Source: Zanthoxylum bungeanum (Eukaryota; Streptophyta; Magnoliopsida; Sapindales; Rutaceae). From it: 64,000 nucleotides of DNA. The notes beneath the pieces were generated by a model. It was not told where the DNA came from. It did no database searches and worked only from the letters and a program-made list of their open reading frames with translations. The stretch spans positions 186,001-250,000 of the forward strand of contig SKCR01006524.1 of NCBI GenBank assembly GCA_019454045.1. The letters run 5' to 3'. Each line of letters begins with the position of its first letter. Within the stretch, counting starts at the first letter, position 1. Shown piece after piece: positions 35,789 through 47,535 of this stretch. The translations under genes and the position numbers were made by a program.

Positions 35789-35817
35789 TTTAACAAGCTC
35801 AAAAACAAAAAAAGTCC

Positions 35818-36483
35818 CTGCAACAAACGAAAAACTATATATCAACCCTCATTGGCTCATTTCAAAGCTTTTTTTTTTTTTTTTTTTTTGTAAATGTACA
35901 TTTTAAACCAAACTCCTCTCCAACTGTGATGTGATCATGTGACCAGGACAAATGGAAAAAGGAATTTGTTCAACCAAACCCACTACAGTCTTAACTCGTA
36001 TATTAAGTTCTCAATCCTCCAAACAGAATTAATGTATAATCTTATTTCTTTTGATACACAAAAATCCCCAGCCCCAATTGCACTGAGCATCAAGATTGCA
36101 TATGGGGACTACAAGCAGACCATACTAAACAATCTAAAAGTTCAGGATTGCAAAATTGATAGAAATGGTAAAATTGTTCTTTAGGTAAATGAAAAAATCC
36201 AGCTGAAGAAGCTAAAATTCATCAGTAATCAAAAATTAAAATAAAAAAATAAAACCCCAAAAACAATAACATAATACAAATTGCAAATCAGCATGAACTA
36301 ACCAAACACCAAAAACTCAAACATTGAAACTAAAATCCTTCTCTTCTTCTACGATCTCTTAACAATCAGAACAAACAATCGATTCTGGTTTCGAATACAA
36401 CATGCCATCGTCATCGATACGCCACCCATATGAAATGTAATTCGATATATAATTAAATCAGTACATGGGATGAAAGTCAGTAC
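35818..36483 (-). other. 5'UTR intron of NUP35
   Basis: The minus-strand donor is cgacag|gtactg at 36484/36483. The acceptor is tgttgcag|ggac at 35818/35817, 29 bp before the ATG. A T-run lies at about 35872-35890. Inferred from splice consensus. Confidence 0.55.
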
Positions 36484-36539
36484 CTGTCGGTTTTGGGTCG
36501 TTTGCTCTTCTATCGTTCTTTATCAAAATCTGGGATCAG

Positions 36540-36648
36540 ATGGAGCTCTGAAATAGAGACAGAGAGTTTTCCAAAACCCTAGGCCAGATCAAATGGAGCT
36601 CTGAAATAGAGAGAGAGTTTTTTTCCAAAACCCTAGGCCACAGATCGA
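36540..36648 (-). repeat. 53-bp tandem duplication at the NUP35 5' end with two telo-box motifs
   Basis: atggagctctgaaatagaga ... ccaaaaccctaggcca occurs twice, starting at 36540 and 36593. Each unit carries aaaccctag (36574-36582 and 36628-36635), the telo-box class of motif often found near the start sites of plant housekeeping genes. It lies in the predicted 5'UTR or proximal promoter. Confidence 0.7.
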
Positions 36649-37864
36649 AATTTGAATTTGGCGTTTGCTCAAGGGTTTTTGGTTTTGGTGAAATGACGTA
36701 AATAACCTTTTATTGAAGGTGTTGGCTCTCCGCTTAGCTAGCCCTCACCGTAATTCCATGCCAAAACCGCAAAAATCGGAAAGCGCGGTTTCAGTTCCAA
36801 TTCCAATTTCGAATTGAAAAATTACGGTTTTGGTTTTGATTTCGATTTAGAATTGTAAAATTTTTAATAAAATTAAATATAAATTAAATTTGATTTAACT
36901 TAATTTTAATTTAGACTTAATTTTAAAAAAAAAAAAAATTAAACTGACTATATATCTTTTGGGTCTGTAAGAATTAAAACTCATGTATTTCTCTTACCTT
37001 TTGTTGAATTTGAATAACCTCTTCACTATCATGGGATCATCGTTCCTTCGGTTGTTAAATCATATAAATCTTCAATTTTTTATTGTAATATTTCTTATTG
37101 TCGTAATTTTACTCCCGTCCAATCATCCATTTAATATACTACCTAACGCACTAAAATATTTTTGAATAAACAAATTAAGTGACAATTGGAGTGAATTTGC
37201 TCCAACAATCGCTGAGGGTTTTTATTTTATTTGCTGTTCCGAAACCAGAACCGCTGATTCCTGGAATCAGAGGTTCCATGTGGTTCTGGTTCGGAACTAA
37301 ACCATGACCGGGCCTAATCAGGTCCATAATTGTCATTTTTTTCCGGATGAAAATTAATTTCAAAGCTAAAGAGTACAACCAATAAGAGAAGGGAATAAGT
37401 GTGGCAATGAGACGGGCCGAGTCCGAGCTTTGATAAGTCCGGCCCGAGCCCGAAAATGAGTGTTCGGGCTCGAATTGTTTATTAGGCCGGGCTTGGGCTC
37501 GGCCTTTATCCGGCTCGATTTTTTTTATAAAAAATTTGTAATAATTCATACATTCATATAAGCCCCCCCGAGGTTTTTACTCCCAAATCAAGTGGGTAGA
37601 ACCGGACCAAGCCCGAACCAGGCATATCATTATAAAGCTTGACCCGACTTATTTTACTCCAGGACCAAAAAGACCGGACCGAACCCCGAGTTTTTTTAGG
37701 GAACTCTTCTATCCATAAACCACAGCATTGCCCATTATATGCTAGTTTGGTTAACAAAAATGATAAGAAACATAAGGCTGAAAGAAGGTTGACTGAAATT
37801 AAGAATAAATTACATGTACTATGTGTAACTTTTTAATAATATTGCATATGTACTTTATCCTTAA
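36649..37864. other. Intergenic, decayed repeats
   Basis: No gene. 36760-36860 has ggttttggttttgatttcgattt-type low complexity, and 37405-37690 has cggcccgagcccg phrases. Both are common internal patterns of decayed hAT-like or other non-autonomous elements in plants, but I could not define ends. Confidence 0.4.
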
Positions 37865-38190
37865 TTTATGTCAGTCTTGTGCTCTCAGACTCAATAATCA
37901 AAGGAAAAAGGTTGGCTTCTACTGCAAATTTTATCCCTAGAGCAATGGCTTATGCTTCAGCTTGCTCAATATCAATGTTATATCTGCATCTATGTGTTGT
38001 CTCTGAAAACCACTCCTAAGCCACCTTACTTTTTCCCCTTCATAATTGTTGCGTCAACATCAGCTTTGAATCACTGTGCATGGGGTGCACTCCATTGATG
38101 CAAATATAATTACCCTCCATCAATTCCACCTTCTGGGATGAAGCAAATCATACGAATTTAGAATTGTTTCAGCAGAAGTTAAAATTTGTT
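37865..38190 (-). pseudogene. RNase H relic of a LINE-type retroelement
   Basis: The minus strand encodes pieces of a plant LINE RNase H domain (RVT_3 type): FKADVDATI, GGLGVVFRDN and then ALGIKFAVEANLFPLIIESES. The residues fit the usual order from first Asp to last Asp. Several stops interrupt it. It is a dead fragment with no neighbouring RT in view. Confidence 0.6.
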
Positions 38191-38233
38191 CAGGACTCTG
38201 CCTCTCTTTCCGAAACAGCTCTTTGTTCATAAC

Positions 38234-38873
38234 TGTTGATTTAGAACGCCCAGATTTTCAATTAAATGGCACCGAATTTTCAGCGGAAGCAATTAAACCC
38301 ACAATCGAAAATCAATCGCACCAAGAACAAAGATTTTTACCGTGGTTCGTCTGAATCAATTTCAGACTACATCCACGTTGAACTCCGGAACAAGGAGCTC
38401 ACTGCACTAATCAATAACAAGATTACACAAGAATCTTGAATCCGTTTACAACAACAATTTCCCTCAATTACTTAACACTCACAAGATAAACTCTAATCTC
38501 TAATAGTGTCAATCTCAACTCTCAATTTGAAGATCACACAAACTTGGATTAGGAATATGGCTCAACAATTAGCTAAAAAATAATGAGAGAAAACTGATAA
38601 GCAAACAACAAAAAAATTAACCTCTTTCTCAAGCCCTAGAATCCTTTATATATGATGAGCAAAAGTATGTAATTGAGGCAACGGCAGAGATTGTGCCACA
38701 TGTCCCTAATCCAACAGCTAGATAAAGGCTTCACATTTTACAATAACACCCCAGCATACATATAATATAGCTCCCACAATTCCATTCTCCTGCTTGGTCA
38801 AACTGGTTCCATATTGATTGATGAAGTCCTCTACATTGTTTCCTAATAATTTTTCCACCAGCTCAGCAAAACA
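38234..38873 (-). repeat. LTR-like segment next to the copia element
   Basis: Bounds tgttgat ... aaaaca, with a minus-strand TATA (atatataaagg near 38645) and a plus-strand phrase accgtggttcgtctgaat ... catccacgttg typical of plant LTRs. The 5-bp flanks (ataac, atatt) do not match, so limits are uncertain. Confidence 0.4.
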
Positions 38874-38898
38874 ATATTGAGCCTAGCTTTGCTTGAAT

Positions 38899-39255
38899 TG
38901 TTGAAACCAACACATCATGCAACATGCAGAAGACGTGTGCGCCGAAAGCAAGGCATACGTGTGAAGGCAAGTGTTGCATGAGGAAGACAGCTCTCATGAC
39001 GCGTGAAGCTGGAAAAGTTGGCCAAACCGTGTGACATTGTTCACACGGTTTTGGCACTATAAATTAGAGCCCCCAGATCATTCCTAATCATCCCAGAAAT
39101 CCCAGAACTCATAAGTGAGTGTATAATAGAGAGTAAAGAGGGTTGAGAGTTTTTTGTACAGCTTTGATTTGTAAGTTTTGTAATTCTTTGTTTAGTGAGA
39201 AATAAAGAAGAGTTTTCTCTCAATTCACCTATATTGTGTGTGTTTTATCACAACA
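38899..39255 (+). repeat. 5' LTR of element F (357 bp)
   Basis: tgttgaaacc ... atcacaaca. A TATA box tataaatt is at 39058-39065. Immediately upstream, cacacggttttggc lies in a short repeat of cacacggtt/cacgtg-like phrases. Confidence 0.92.
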
Positions 39256-39257
39256 AG

Positions 39258-39269
39258 TGGTATCAGAGC
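39258..39269 (+). other. Primer-binding site of element F (tRNA-iMet)
   Basis: tggtatcagagc, the standard plant copia initiator-Met PBS, lies two bases after the LTR. Confidence 0.92.
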
Positions 39270-39504
39270 TAAGGTTCCACGGAGGGATCTCGAAACTCAG
39301 AAATAGAGCTTCGGTTCGGAAAGTCGGTTCCGAAAAAGTTGTTGAAAATATATTTTGAGCATACCATCAGATTTTTCACGGCGAGACGAGCACGGTGGTA
39401 TTTTCCGGCGATCAAACGGAGGTCCAGAGCTCCCTCACGCGCCGCACGCACCTTGCAGTAGCTGTCCCATGCTCGCACATTCGCGTCACGCGCTGCTCAG
39501 GGAA

Positions 39505-39660
39505 TAAGACGACCACGTCACCCGCCACGTGTCACCCAGTCAGCGCCCAGTCAGCGACACGTCAGCAGGTCACGCACAGTCAGCAGTCCACGTCAGCATA
39601 CCAGTTAGCAGCCACGTGTGCATCCAGTCAGCGCCACGTGTCTGCCACGTCAGCAATTTC
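39505..39660. promoter_or_regulatory. ACGT-core array in the leader of element F
   Basis: About ten cacgtcagc, cacgtgtc or cagtcagc units occur in 155 bp between PBS and gag. They match the style of the cluster at 1-300, although that belongs to an unrelated element. Possible downstream enhancer; function inferred. Confidence 0.5.
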
Positions 39661-39957
39661 CGGGTAAATTTCAGATAGGTCCATGAACTTTTTGTAAATT
39701 ATATTTTAGCCCCTGAACTTTTCAGTAATTGTAATTTGGCCCCTGAATTTTTGAAAATTGCACTTTGACCCATGTAATTTCTGAAATTTGTAATTTGGTC
39801 ATTGTGTCGGATTTTGACAAACGAAGTGTCATTTCCACCATTATTTACCATTCCGGACGCAACGGTGAGCTCCGTTTTTTGAAATTCTACTTAGAATTTT
39901 TATGATGGATGGGGGCAACGGAAAAATATTTTTTTAACCAGTACAAACTATTTCACA

Positions 39958-40780
39958 TGGAGATTAAGGATGAAAGACCTTATGTATGTGAAAGACTATG
40001 ATGGATCGGTATTTCTGGAGTAGAAACCAGAAGGAATGTCTGATGAGAAGTGGGCTAATCTTCACCAGAAAACATGAAGTATTATTCGTCAGTGGATCGA
40101 CGATAGTATCGTCAACTATGTGAGTGAAGAAACAAATGCACGTGTCTTATGGAGAAAGCTGGATGAGCTTTTCCGAGTAAAGACTGGCAACAACAAGCTA
40201 TACTACATCAAAAAGATGATGAGTTTGAAATACCAGGAATGTACAGCTGTGGCGGACCATATCAACGATTTCCTCGGAACAATGAAAGAATTGTCGGGAT
40301 TGGGCATAGACTTCGGAGATGAGGTAAATGGCTTAATACTCCTCAATACGTTACTAGAATCTTGGGAAACGTTCAGATCTATGGTGATAAATTCAGCCGC
40401 AGATGGGAAAGTCACTATGGAGATGGCAAAGACCAGGATCTTCGAGGAAGAAAAGAGGACGAGAATGCAGGAGTCAGCATCAGCCTCAACCTCAGAAGCT
40501 CTAGTGACAGAAAAGAACACCAGAAGGGGGAGGAGTAAAAGCCGAGGCCCAGGTAAATTAGACAAGAACCGGGGGAAATCAAGAACGAGGGAAATTGAAT
40601 GTTTCCACTGCAAAAAGAAAGGTCATATGAAGATGGATTCCTACAAGTTGAAGAACGAGCAGTCCGGGAGAGATGGTGACTCTAACCAAGAAAGAGTTGC
40701 TACTACCACCGACAATACCTCCAAACAGTTCTTCATTATATATGAAGAAGATGTTGTGAATGTTGCCAGCCACGAGACCA
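39958..40780 (+). pseudogene. gag of element F
   Basis: The frame runs from about 39958 (WRLRMKDLMYVKDYDG) through LWRKLDELFRVKTGNNKLYYIKK, typical of copia gag. Stops: TAG at 40021 and TGA at 40075. A zinc knuckle appears near 40600 as CFHCKKKGHMKMDS, where the last cysteine has become serine. A basic stretch precedes it. The Met at 40120 is internal and not the true start. Confidence 0.85.
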
Positions 40781-41905
40781 GTTGGGTGATAGATAGTGGC
40801 GCCTCCATACACGCCACATATCGCAGAGACTTCTTTTCATCTTACACACCATGAGACTACGGTGCTGTAAGAATGGGGAATGACGGCCAGTCCAAAGCTG
40901 TCGGTATTGGAGACATCTCTCTTGAAACAGACAACGGAACAAGGCTAGTGTTGAAGGGAGTTAAGCACATCCCTGACATCTGGTTAAACCTGATCTCAAC
41001 AGGCAAGCTGGATGATGAAGGTTTCTGCAGCACCTTTAGTGACGGCACTTGAAAGCTCACTAAAGGATCAATGGTCGTGGCACGAGGTAAGAAAGATTCA
41101 ACTCTGTATTTGATGCATGGTAAGATTTCAAATAGTAGCATAAATACAGTCAACAGTAATGAGGCAGTCGAGCTATGGCATAAAAAGCTCGGTCACATGA
41201 GTCAAACGAGGATGGAGATACTACGCGGCGGAATGTTCTTCCCGAATTGAAGAACTCACACTTACGGAAGTGTGAACACTGCATGGCTGGAAAGCAGAAC
41301 AGAGTGTCCTTTCAGAGCTCCCATCTCAACGGAAACCGGAGGTACTTGACCTCATACATTCAGATGTATGTGGTCCGATGCAGACGAGAACACTTGGTGG
41401 GTCACTGTATTTTGTGACATTCATTGATGATAATTCAAGGAAGATCTGGGCATACACCTTGAAGAGAAAAGATCAAGTGTTGGGAGTGTTCAAGGAGTTT
41501 CACGCCCTGGTGGAGAGAGAAACCGGTAAGAAACTCAAATGCATTAGAACAGATAACGGTGGAGAATACAGAGGTCCATTTGATCAGTACTGCAAGACGC
41601 AAGGAATCCGACATCAAACGACACCTCAGCTGAATGGCCTAGCTGAGAGGATGAACAGAACCTTGTGCGAAAAGGTCAGAAGCTTGATGTCACAAGCCAA
41701 GCTGCCGAAGACATTTTGGGGGGAGGCACTCAACACAGCAGTACATGTTTTGAACATGTCCCCAGCGGTCGCACTGAAAGGTAATGTTCCTAACCAAGCC
41801 TGGACAGGTAAAGAAGTGTCATACGAACACTTGCAAGTCTTTGGGTGCAAAGCATTTGTACATATCCCAAAGGACGAGAGATCCAAGCTTGATGCAAAGA
41901 CATGA
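40781..41905 (+). pseudogene. Protease and integrase of element F
   Basis: The protease shows SWVIDSGASIHAT near 40780-40815. TGA at 40852 and 41050 interrupt it. The GAG-pre-integrase zinc region includes WHKKLGHMSQTRMEIL, then a frameshift near 41225-41240. The integrase core lies in frame from 41378: FVTFIDDNSRKIWAY, RTDNGGEYRG and NGLAERMNRTL, giving D, D and E. TGA at 41903 interrupts the C-terminal part, which continues as VFIGY. Confidence 0.88.
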
Positions 41906-43800
41906 CAGTGTGTCTTTATTGGCTATGGTCAGGATGATTTCGACTACAAACTGTATGATCCTGTGGAAAAGAAGATTGTCAGAAGCCGAGATGTTGTCTT
42001 TGTTGAAGACCAGACCATAGAAGATATCCGGAAGGAATTGAAGACAATGCCCCAACAATACAGAAATGTGAATCCAGAACCTCATACACCGGTGCCAATA
42101 CAAGTTGAAGATGAGGTTCCCAGACATGAGGGTACATGTGATGAAGCTCCCAGAGATGATGATCATGATCAACCACCAGTACCAGAAGCTACACCAACAG
42201 TTCCACGGAGAAGGTCTGACAGAGAAAAGCGACATTCAACCAAATACTTTGCATATGAGTATGTGCTGCTTACTGACGGGGGAGAACCCGAGAGCTACAA
42301 GGAGGCTGTGGAAACAGAAGACAGAGAAAAGTGGGAGGAAGCCATGCAATATGAGATGAAATCTTTGCATGACAATCACACTTTTGAGTTGGTGAAATTG
42401 CCAAGAGGCAAAAGGGCTTTGAAGAACAAATGGGTGTACAAAGTGAAGCAACATGAGCATACTTCACAACCCCGATACAAAGCCAGATTAGTTGTCAAGG
42501 GATTCAATCAGAGAAAAGGCATTGACTTCGATGAAATCTTCTCTCCAGTTGTGAAGATGTCATCCATTAGAGTGGTACTCAGCTTAGCAGCAAGCCTCGA
42601 CTTGGAAGTTGAGCAGATGGATGTCAAGACCGCATTTCTTCACGGAGATCTGGAATAAGAAATTTACATAGAAAACCAGAAGGCTTCAGAGTCATAGGGA
42701 AAGAAGACTATGTTTGCAGACTCAGGAAAAGCCTCTACGGTTTGAAACAGGCACCGAGACAGTGGTACGTGAAGTTCGAGTCAGTTATGGGGGAGCAGGG
42801 ATACAAGAAGACTACTTCAGACCATTGTGTCTTCGTTCAGAAATTCTCTGACGATGACTTTATCATCTTACTGCTATATGTAGATGATATGTTGATAGTT
42901 GGCCGGAATCAATCGAGGATTGATAATTTGAAGCAGCAACTGAGTAAGTCTTTTGAGATGAAAGACTTGGGGCCAGCTAAACAGATTTTTGGCATCAGGA
43001 TCGGCCGTGATCAGAAAGCTGGGAGATTATACTTGTCACATGAGGAATACATCGAGAATAAACTTCAGAGATTCCAGATGGACAAGGCTAAAGCGGTTAG
43101 CACTCCTCTTGCTACCCACTTTAGATTGAGTACACAACAGAGTCCCTCTACTGAGACAGAGAATGAGGAAATGAAACAGGTTTCATACACCTCAGCAGTG
43201 AGAAGTCTTATGTATGCCATGATGTGCACAAGGCCAGACTTAGCACACGCAGTTGGATTGGTCAGCCGGTTTATGTCAAACCCAGGACAGGAACACTGGA
43301 ATGCTATCAAATGGATTATGCGGTATCTTCGAGGCACATCCAAAATGAGGTTATGTTTTGGAAGCAGTGAACCAGTATGGATAGGCTACACCGATTCAGA
43401 TATGACAGGAGATGTGGATACCCGAAAGTCTACTTCGGGGTATCTGATTACTCTCTCAGGGGGAGCTGTGGTATGGCAGTCTAGGTTGCAGAGATGTGTT
43501 GCACTTTCTACAACAGAGGCATAAATAATTGCAGTTACAGAAGCTTGCAAAGAATTGTTGTGGATGAAGACATTCGTCCAGGAATTGGGTTTCAAGCAGG
43601 AGAAGTACATTTTGTACTGCGATAGCCAGAGCGCTATCTACCTTGGTAAAATTCTACATTTCACTCGAGGTCAAAACATATCGATGTAAGGTATCACTGG
43701 ATACGGGACGTCCTGAGCTCAAGGCTGTTAGAACTCAGGAAAATTCACACCGACGACAACGGTGCCGATATGTTCACCAAGGTTTTACCGAAGGAGAAGC
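41906..43800 (+). pseudogene. Reverse transcriptase and RNase H of element F
   Basis: RT starts in the frame of 41963-42658 with [28 protein letters not shown] and [17 protein letters not shown] at 42656 and a frame change precede 42742-43524, which carries KQAPRQWYVKF, the catalytic LLYVDDMLIVG (near 42870) and the RNase H block YTDSDMTGDVDTRKSTSGY. TAA at 43522 cuts RNase H just after LSTTEA. Remaining RNase H similarity runs to about 43720. Confidence 0.9.
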
Positions 43801-44000
43801 TTGAAATCTGTCGTGCCATAACCGGGATAACAAAACTCTCCACATAGTCAGAGTGGGGAGAGACAGAGAACTACGATTGGCTTGATCCAAACTCAGGGTA
43901 CGTAGGCAGTCATACAGATGCAGCCAAGGGTGGATCCTTTTGAGGATCCGGATTTGGATGATTGATGGCCGGCTCAGATTTTTGGAAAATATTCACCGAT

Positions 44001-44009
44001 GGGGAGATT
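44001..44009 (+). other. Polypurine tract of element F
   Basis: ggggagatt directly precedes the 3' LTR at 44010. Confidence 0.75.
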
Positions 44010-44367
44010 TGTTGAAACCAGCACATCATGCAACATGCAGAAGACGTGTGCGCCGAAAGCAAGGCAGACGTGTGAAGGCAAGTGGTGCATGAGGAAGACA
44101 GCTCTCATGACGCGTGAAGCTGGAAAAGTTGGCCAAACCGTGTGACACTGTTCACACTGTTTTGGCACTATAAATTAGAGCCCTCAGATCATTCCTAATC
44201 ATCCCAGAAATCCCAGAACTCATAAGTGAGTGTATAATAGAGAGTAAAGATGGTTGAGAGTTTTTTGTAAAGCTTTGATTTGTAAGCTTTGTAATTCTTT
44301 GTTTAGTGATAAATAAAGAAGAGTTTTCTCTCAATTCACTTCTATTGTGTGTGTTTTTATCACAACA
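44010..44367 (+). repeat. 3' LTR of element F (358 bp)
   Basis: tgttgaaacc ... atcacaaca, followed by the target duplication tgaat (44368-44372). Confidence 0.92.
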
Positions 44368-44530
44368 TGAATATGATTGATGCTTCCTTAATTTGGTGAA
44401 TATGATTGATGCTTCTTTTGGTTTCATCTTTTGCACTACATCTTCAGCCACATCCTGCTTCAAAATAAAACCTTTGGTTTCATCTTTTGCACTACATCTG
44501 CAGCCACCTCCTGCTTCAAAATAAAAATCA
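44368..44530. repeat. Two short tandem duplications beside element F
   Basis: tgaatatgattgatgcttc occurs at 44368 and 44397 (29-bp period). tttggtttcatcttttgcac and the next ~35 bp occur at 44417 and 44473 (56-bp period, two mismatches seen). The first unit starts exactly at the target duplication. Confidence 0.75.
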
Positions 44531-45024
44531 CAATAAAGAAATTTTTCAAGCTTGTCTAATTTTTCTCTGGTTCGGACATTTGTATTTTACAATTAAAATG
44601 CAGACTTCAGCGTCCAGATATTAAGAGCCATGTAAAACCAGATTTGTTCGGTGATACTTGGCAATTAGACTATTTTCATGGAATTTTTTATAATTTTCAG
44701 CTTTGCATGTATTATATGGCCATTGATAAAAAAACTAAGCACAAAGTCCAACTCATTACTACATCCAAGTTCATTTTTATAATGTCATAAATCATTAATA
44801 ATGTCTATTTTAATCGCAAGTGTTGTTTTTCAAGAGATATTTTTGATAAGAGCATTGTTATTTTATCTGAAATTTGTCCATGAATTGGTGTCCGAACATG
44901 CCAAATTAAAACGACGTTGTTTTCAATATAATCTGTTTGGACACCCAATCGGGCACAAGTTTTGGACAAAATAGATTTAACATACTGTACCTAGAACATT
45001 TACAAACCTAACACACATTGACAT
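44531..45024. other. Intergenic, nothing recognised
   Basis: AT-rich DNA without a supported gene or repeat. It may continue the older element in which F landed. Confidence 0.4.
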
Positions 45025-45345
45025 TAGGGGTGGCCAAAAAAATCTGAGCCTCAAAAATACTAAAAGCTGGAAAAGTTGGCCAAACCATCGGTTTTTATTA
45101 ATAATTTTTTTTAATTATATAAATTAATTTATAATTCTAAATATATAAGGTTCAATTTAAAAAAATACTAAAAATATTAAAATTCTTAATTTTTTTTTCA
45201 TTTTTAATTATTTGAAAATTCAAAAAAAATAATTAATATTTAAAATAATATAAATTTATTTTTTTAAAAAAAAAACCATGCAACTTGATCCGGTCCAAAC
45301 TTGGCAAAACCCGAGTCCTGCCCTGCCTGCCTGTTGCGACTCCTA
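45025..45345. mobile_element. hAT-type MITE (321 bp)
   Basis: It starts taggggtggccaaaa and ends gttgcgactccta, a decayed inverted repeat of hAT type. It is flanked by 8-bp sequences attgacat and aatgacat (7 of 8), the duplication length of hAT elements. The interior is non-coding, and 45063-45087 contains aagctggaaaagttggccaaacc, also found in the element F LTRs. Confidence 0.6.
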
Positions 45346-45532
45346 AATGACATAAAATGTCATAGCAATCAGCACACAATGAGAGCACGCACTACTTCTT
45401 TCAGTTTTGGTACCCAAACGACGCATTCAATGAGGGCAAACAAACTATATTTTCCCACCTAAGTTTTGAAAGAAAAAAAAATCCCAACCAGGAAAAATCA
45501 AAAACCAAGAGAAAATGGAGGAGAAAGAAACT

Positions 45533-46183
45533 CACTATAGCATGGTTGAGTTGAACTTCACTCGAGGTTTTGGGCTCCATTTCAATGGAGCAACATATGT
45601 TAACATTGTTAGCCATAAACAAACAACAATAACAATGTGGCACCCATCATTATCGATCGAAATTATCGACCGAATATCTATAGAAAATGATAAAAATAAT
45701 TTTCCTCGCCGTATTACCAACCAAATATTACCGACCAAATATTCAGTCGGTAATACAACGCGGAAGATTAATTTAGCAACAGTTTATGCCATCAATAATT
45801 ACCGACTGAAATTTCAGTCGGTAATTAATAATAAATAGCGACTAAATGAATATTCGGTCGCTAAAAAAATATTAATTATAAAAAAATAAAAACAATTATT
45901 CATTTTATTTTAACTGGCCGAATTACGGTCGGTCGATAAAATTAAAAAATAAAAATAAAAAATTTAAAATTCAAAATTATTATTATTATTATTATAAGAA
46001 ACATGGCATTGCCAACAGTCTTGTGGACCCCATAATTTATTTTAAATGCACTCAGTTTACTGATCAAATAAAGTTCGGTCGTTATAATTTACCGACCGAA
46101 TTATAATTCAATTGAAAAAATTTTATTATTTAATTATTTATTCCTTCGGTTGATAATCGTGATTTTCTAGTTTTCTTATAGTG
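45533..46183. mobile_element. Non-autonomous CACTA-like element
   Basis: The right end on the minus strand reads cactataagaaaactag, a CACTA-type terminus. The left end begins cactatag at 45533 but matches only about 7 bases. Subterminal repeats of accgactgaatatttcggtcggtaat type recur many times between 45660 and 46110 as palindromic pairs. The 3-bp flanks do not match, so the left limit is uncertain. No transposase. Confidence 0.55.
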
Positions 46184-47034
46184 CATGCATATTTAAATAC
46201 CCAAAAACACTACTCATATTGTCACTATAGTCACGGGCTCATTGACTTAGAAACTTGAAATTGTAACCTCTCATTCATTTCCCGTGCCAACAAAAAATCA
46301 AAGATAAATTTGATTGATTGGCCCGTTTATGTCATGGTTGGTAGTAAATCTATGTGATTGAATTGATTTTCTTGGAAAATTGTTTATTGGGTATGAGCTG
46401 TAAAACTGATGTAGTGTCGCCTTTTCAACAATTTTCTATGAAATTGGTAAAAGGGGAAGTTGAGCTCTAACATCTTTTTCATCATTTCTCTGGGTTATAT
46501 TTGTTGTCAAAGCAATCAAATTGGATAAAAAAAAAAATTTAATATTTTTTAACTTTGATAATGTATTATTAATATGACTTTAAAAAAGTCTCTATCTTGT
46601 TAATTATAATATGATTTTATGTAATCAAGAAGTAGATATAAACCTCTCATGGATTACAGTTGGTTTCTTTTGATCTCTAGCCTTTTTAACTTAGGCTTAG
46701 CTTGATTTTTACATCCTTATTCACTTATAATTATAATTTTATATCAATTTTAATATAATATTTTGTATAAATAAAATAGTAAAATATTATACTCCAATAC
46801 ATATAGTACCTATTTGTTATTTCTTAAACATGAAAAGATCCCTAGACAAAACAAATCCATTTGTGAATTATTATTATTATTATTATTATTTTGAAATATT
46901 TATATATCCTTTATCTTATTATACAAAATTAAACACTTTTGCAGAGAAGCAGTAGTAGTCATACACGTCACGTACTACATGCATGCATGTGCTTATCTTT
47001 TATTTTCACATGCATGTCTACGCTCACATGCTTA
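46184..47034. other. Intergenic, AT-rich with a (TTA)n microsatellite
   Basis: attattattatt repeats occur at about 46868-46892. No gene seen; the open frame at 46939-47124 is chance. Confidence 0.5.
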
Positions 47035-47058
47035 TATATATATATATATATATATATA
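47035..47058. repeat. (TA)n microsatellite
   Basis: An uninterrupted TA run flanks the Helitron on its left. It is probably one half of an original TA tract. Confidence 0.8.
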
Positions 47059-47450
47059 CTAGTTTTTGCCCGGTGTTACAGTATTTGGCCCGTGCCTACG
47101 GCACGGTGTTACAGAATTAAATGATTTTATTTTTTAATTAAATGATGCACGTGCCTACGGCACGATGTTACAGTATTTGATCGTGCCTATGGCACGGTGT
47201 TACAGTATTTGCTCGTGCCTACGGCACGGTGTTACAGAATTAAATGATTTTATTTTTTAATTAAATGATTTTATTTTAACTTTCTATTTTTAATTTGAAA
47301 ATTTGAAATTTTTTGACCATTTCCATCAATCAATTCACTCTCTTTCCTCCAATTACCAATGAAATGATATGAGCCGTCAATTAAGCCACATAAAGAGAGC
47401 CGTTTGATACACTCTCTTTCCTCCAACACCATTCTCCTTTATTATATAGA
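47059..47450 (-). mobile_element. Short non-autonomous Helitron (392 bp)
   Basis: On the minus strand it starts tctatataataaagga, preceded by A, and ends ggcaaaaactag, followed by T. This is the A|TC...CTAG|T signature of Helitrons. Near the 3' end are hairpins of the form ccgtgcc-tac-ggcacgg (7-bp stem), repeated about four times together with ggtgttacag. No coding sequence. It sits in a TA tract. Confidence 0.65.
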
Positions 47451-47456
47451 TATATA

Positions 47457-47533
<77 letters not shown>
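47451..47533. repeat. (TA)n microsatellite
   Basis: A nearly pure TA tract between the Helitron and the solo LTR. Frames reading IYIYIY here are artefacts. Confidence 0.85.

Positions 47534-47535
<2 letters not shown>

Larger units (their letters stand above)
38899..44367 (+). mobile_element. Element F: complete Ty1/copia retrotransposon (5.47 kb), decayed
   Basis: LTRs at 38899-39255 and 44010-44367 are flanked by perfect 5-bp duplications (tgaat both sides). The order PBS, gag, protease, integrase, RT, RNase H, polypurine tract is Ty1/copia; motifs resemble the Tork/TNT1 group. About 12 substitutions and one indel separate the LTRs (about 3.4% by eye). At least seven in-frame stops and two frameshifts break the polyprotein. 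Confidence 0.92.

Noticed and set aside
38234..38873. Complete solo LTR with target duplication
   Set aside because: The ends look LTR-like, but the flanks ataac and atatt do not match, so it was kept only as an LTR-like segment.
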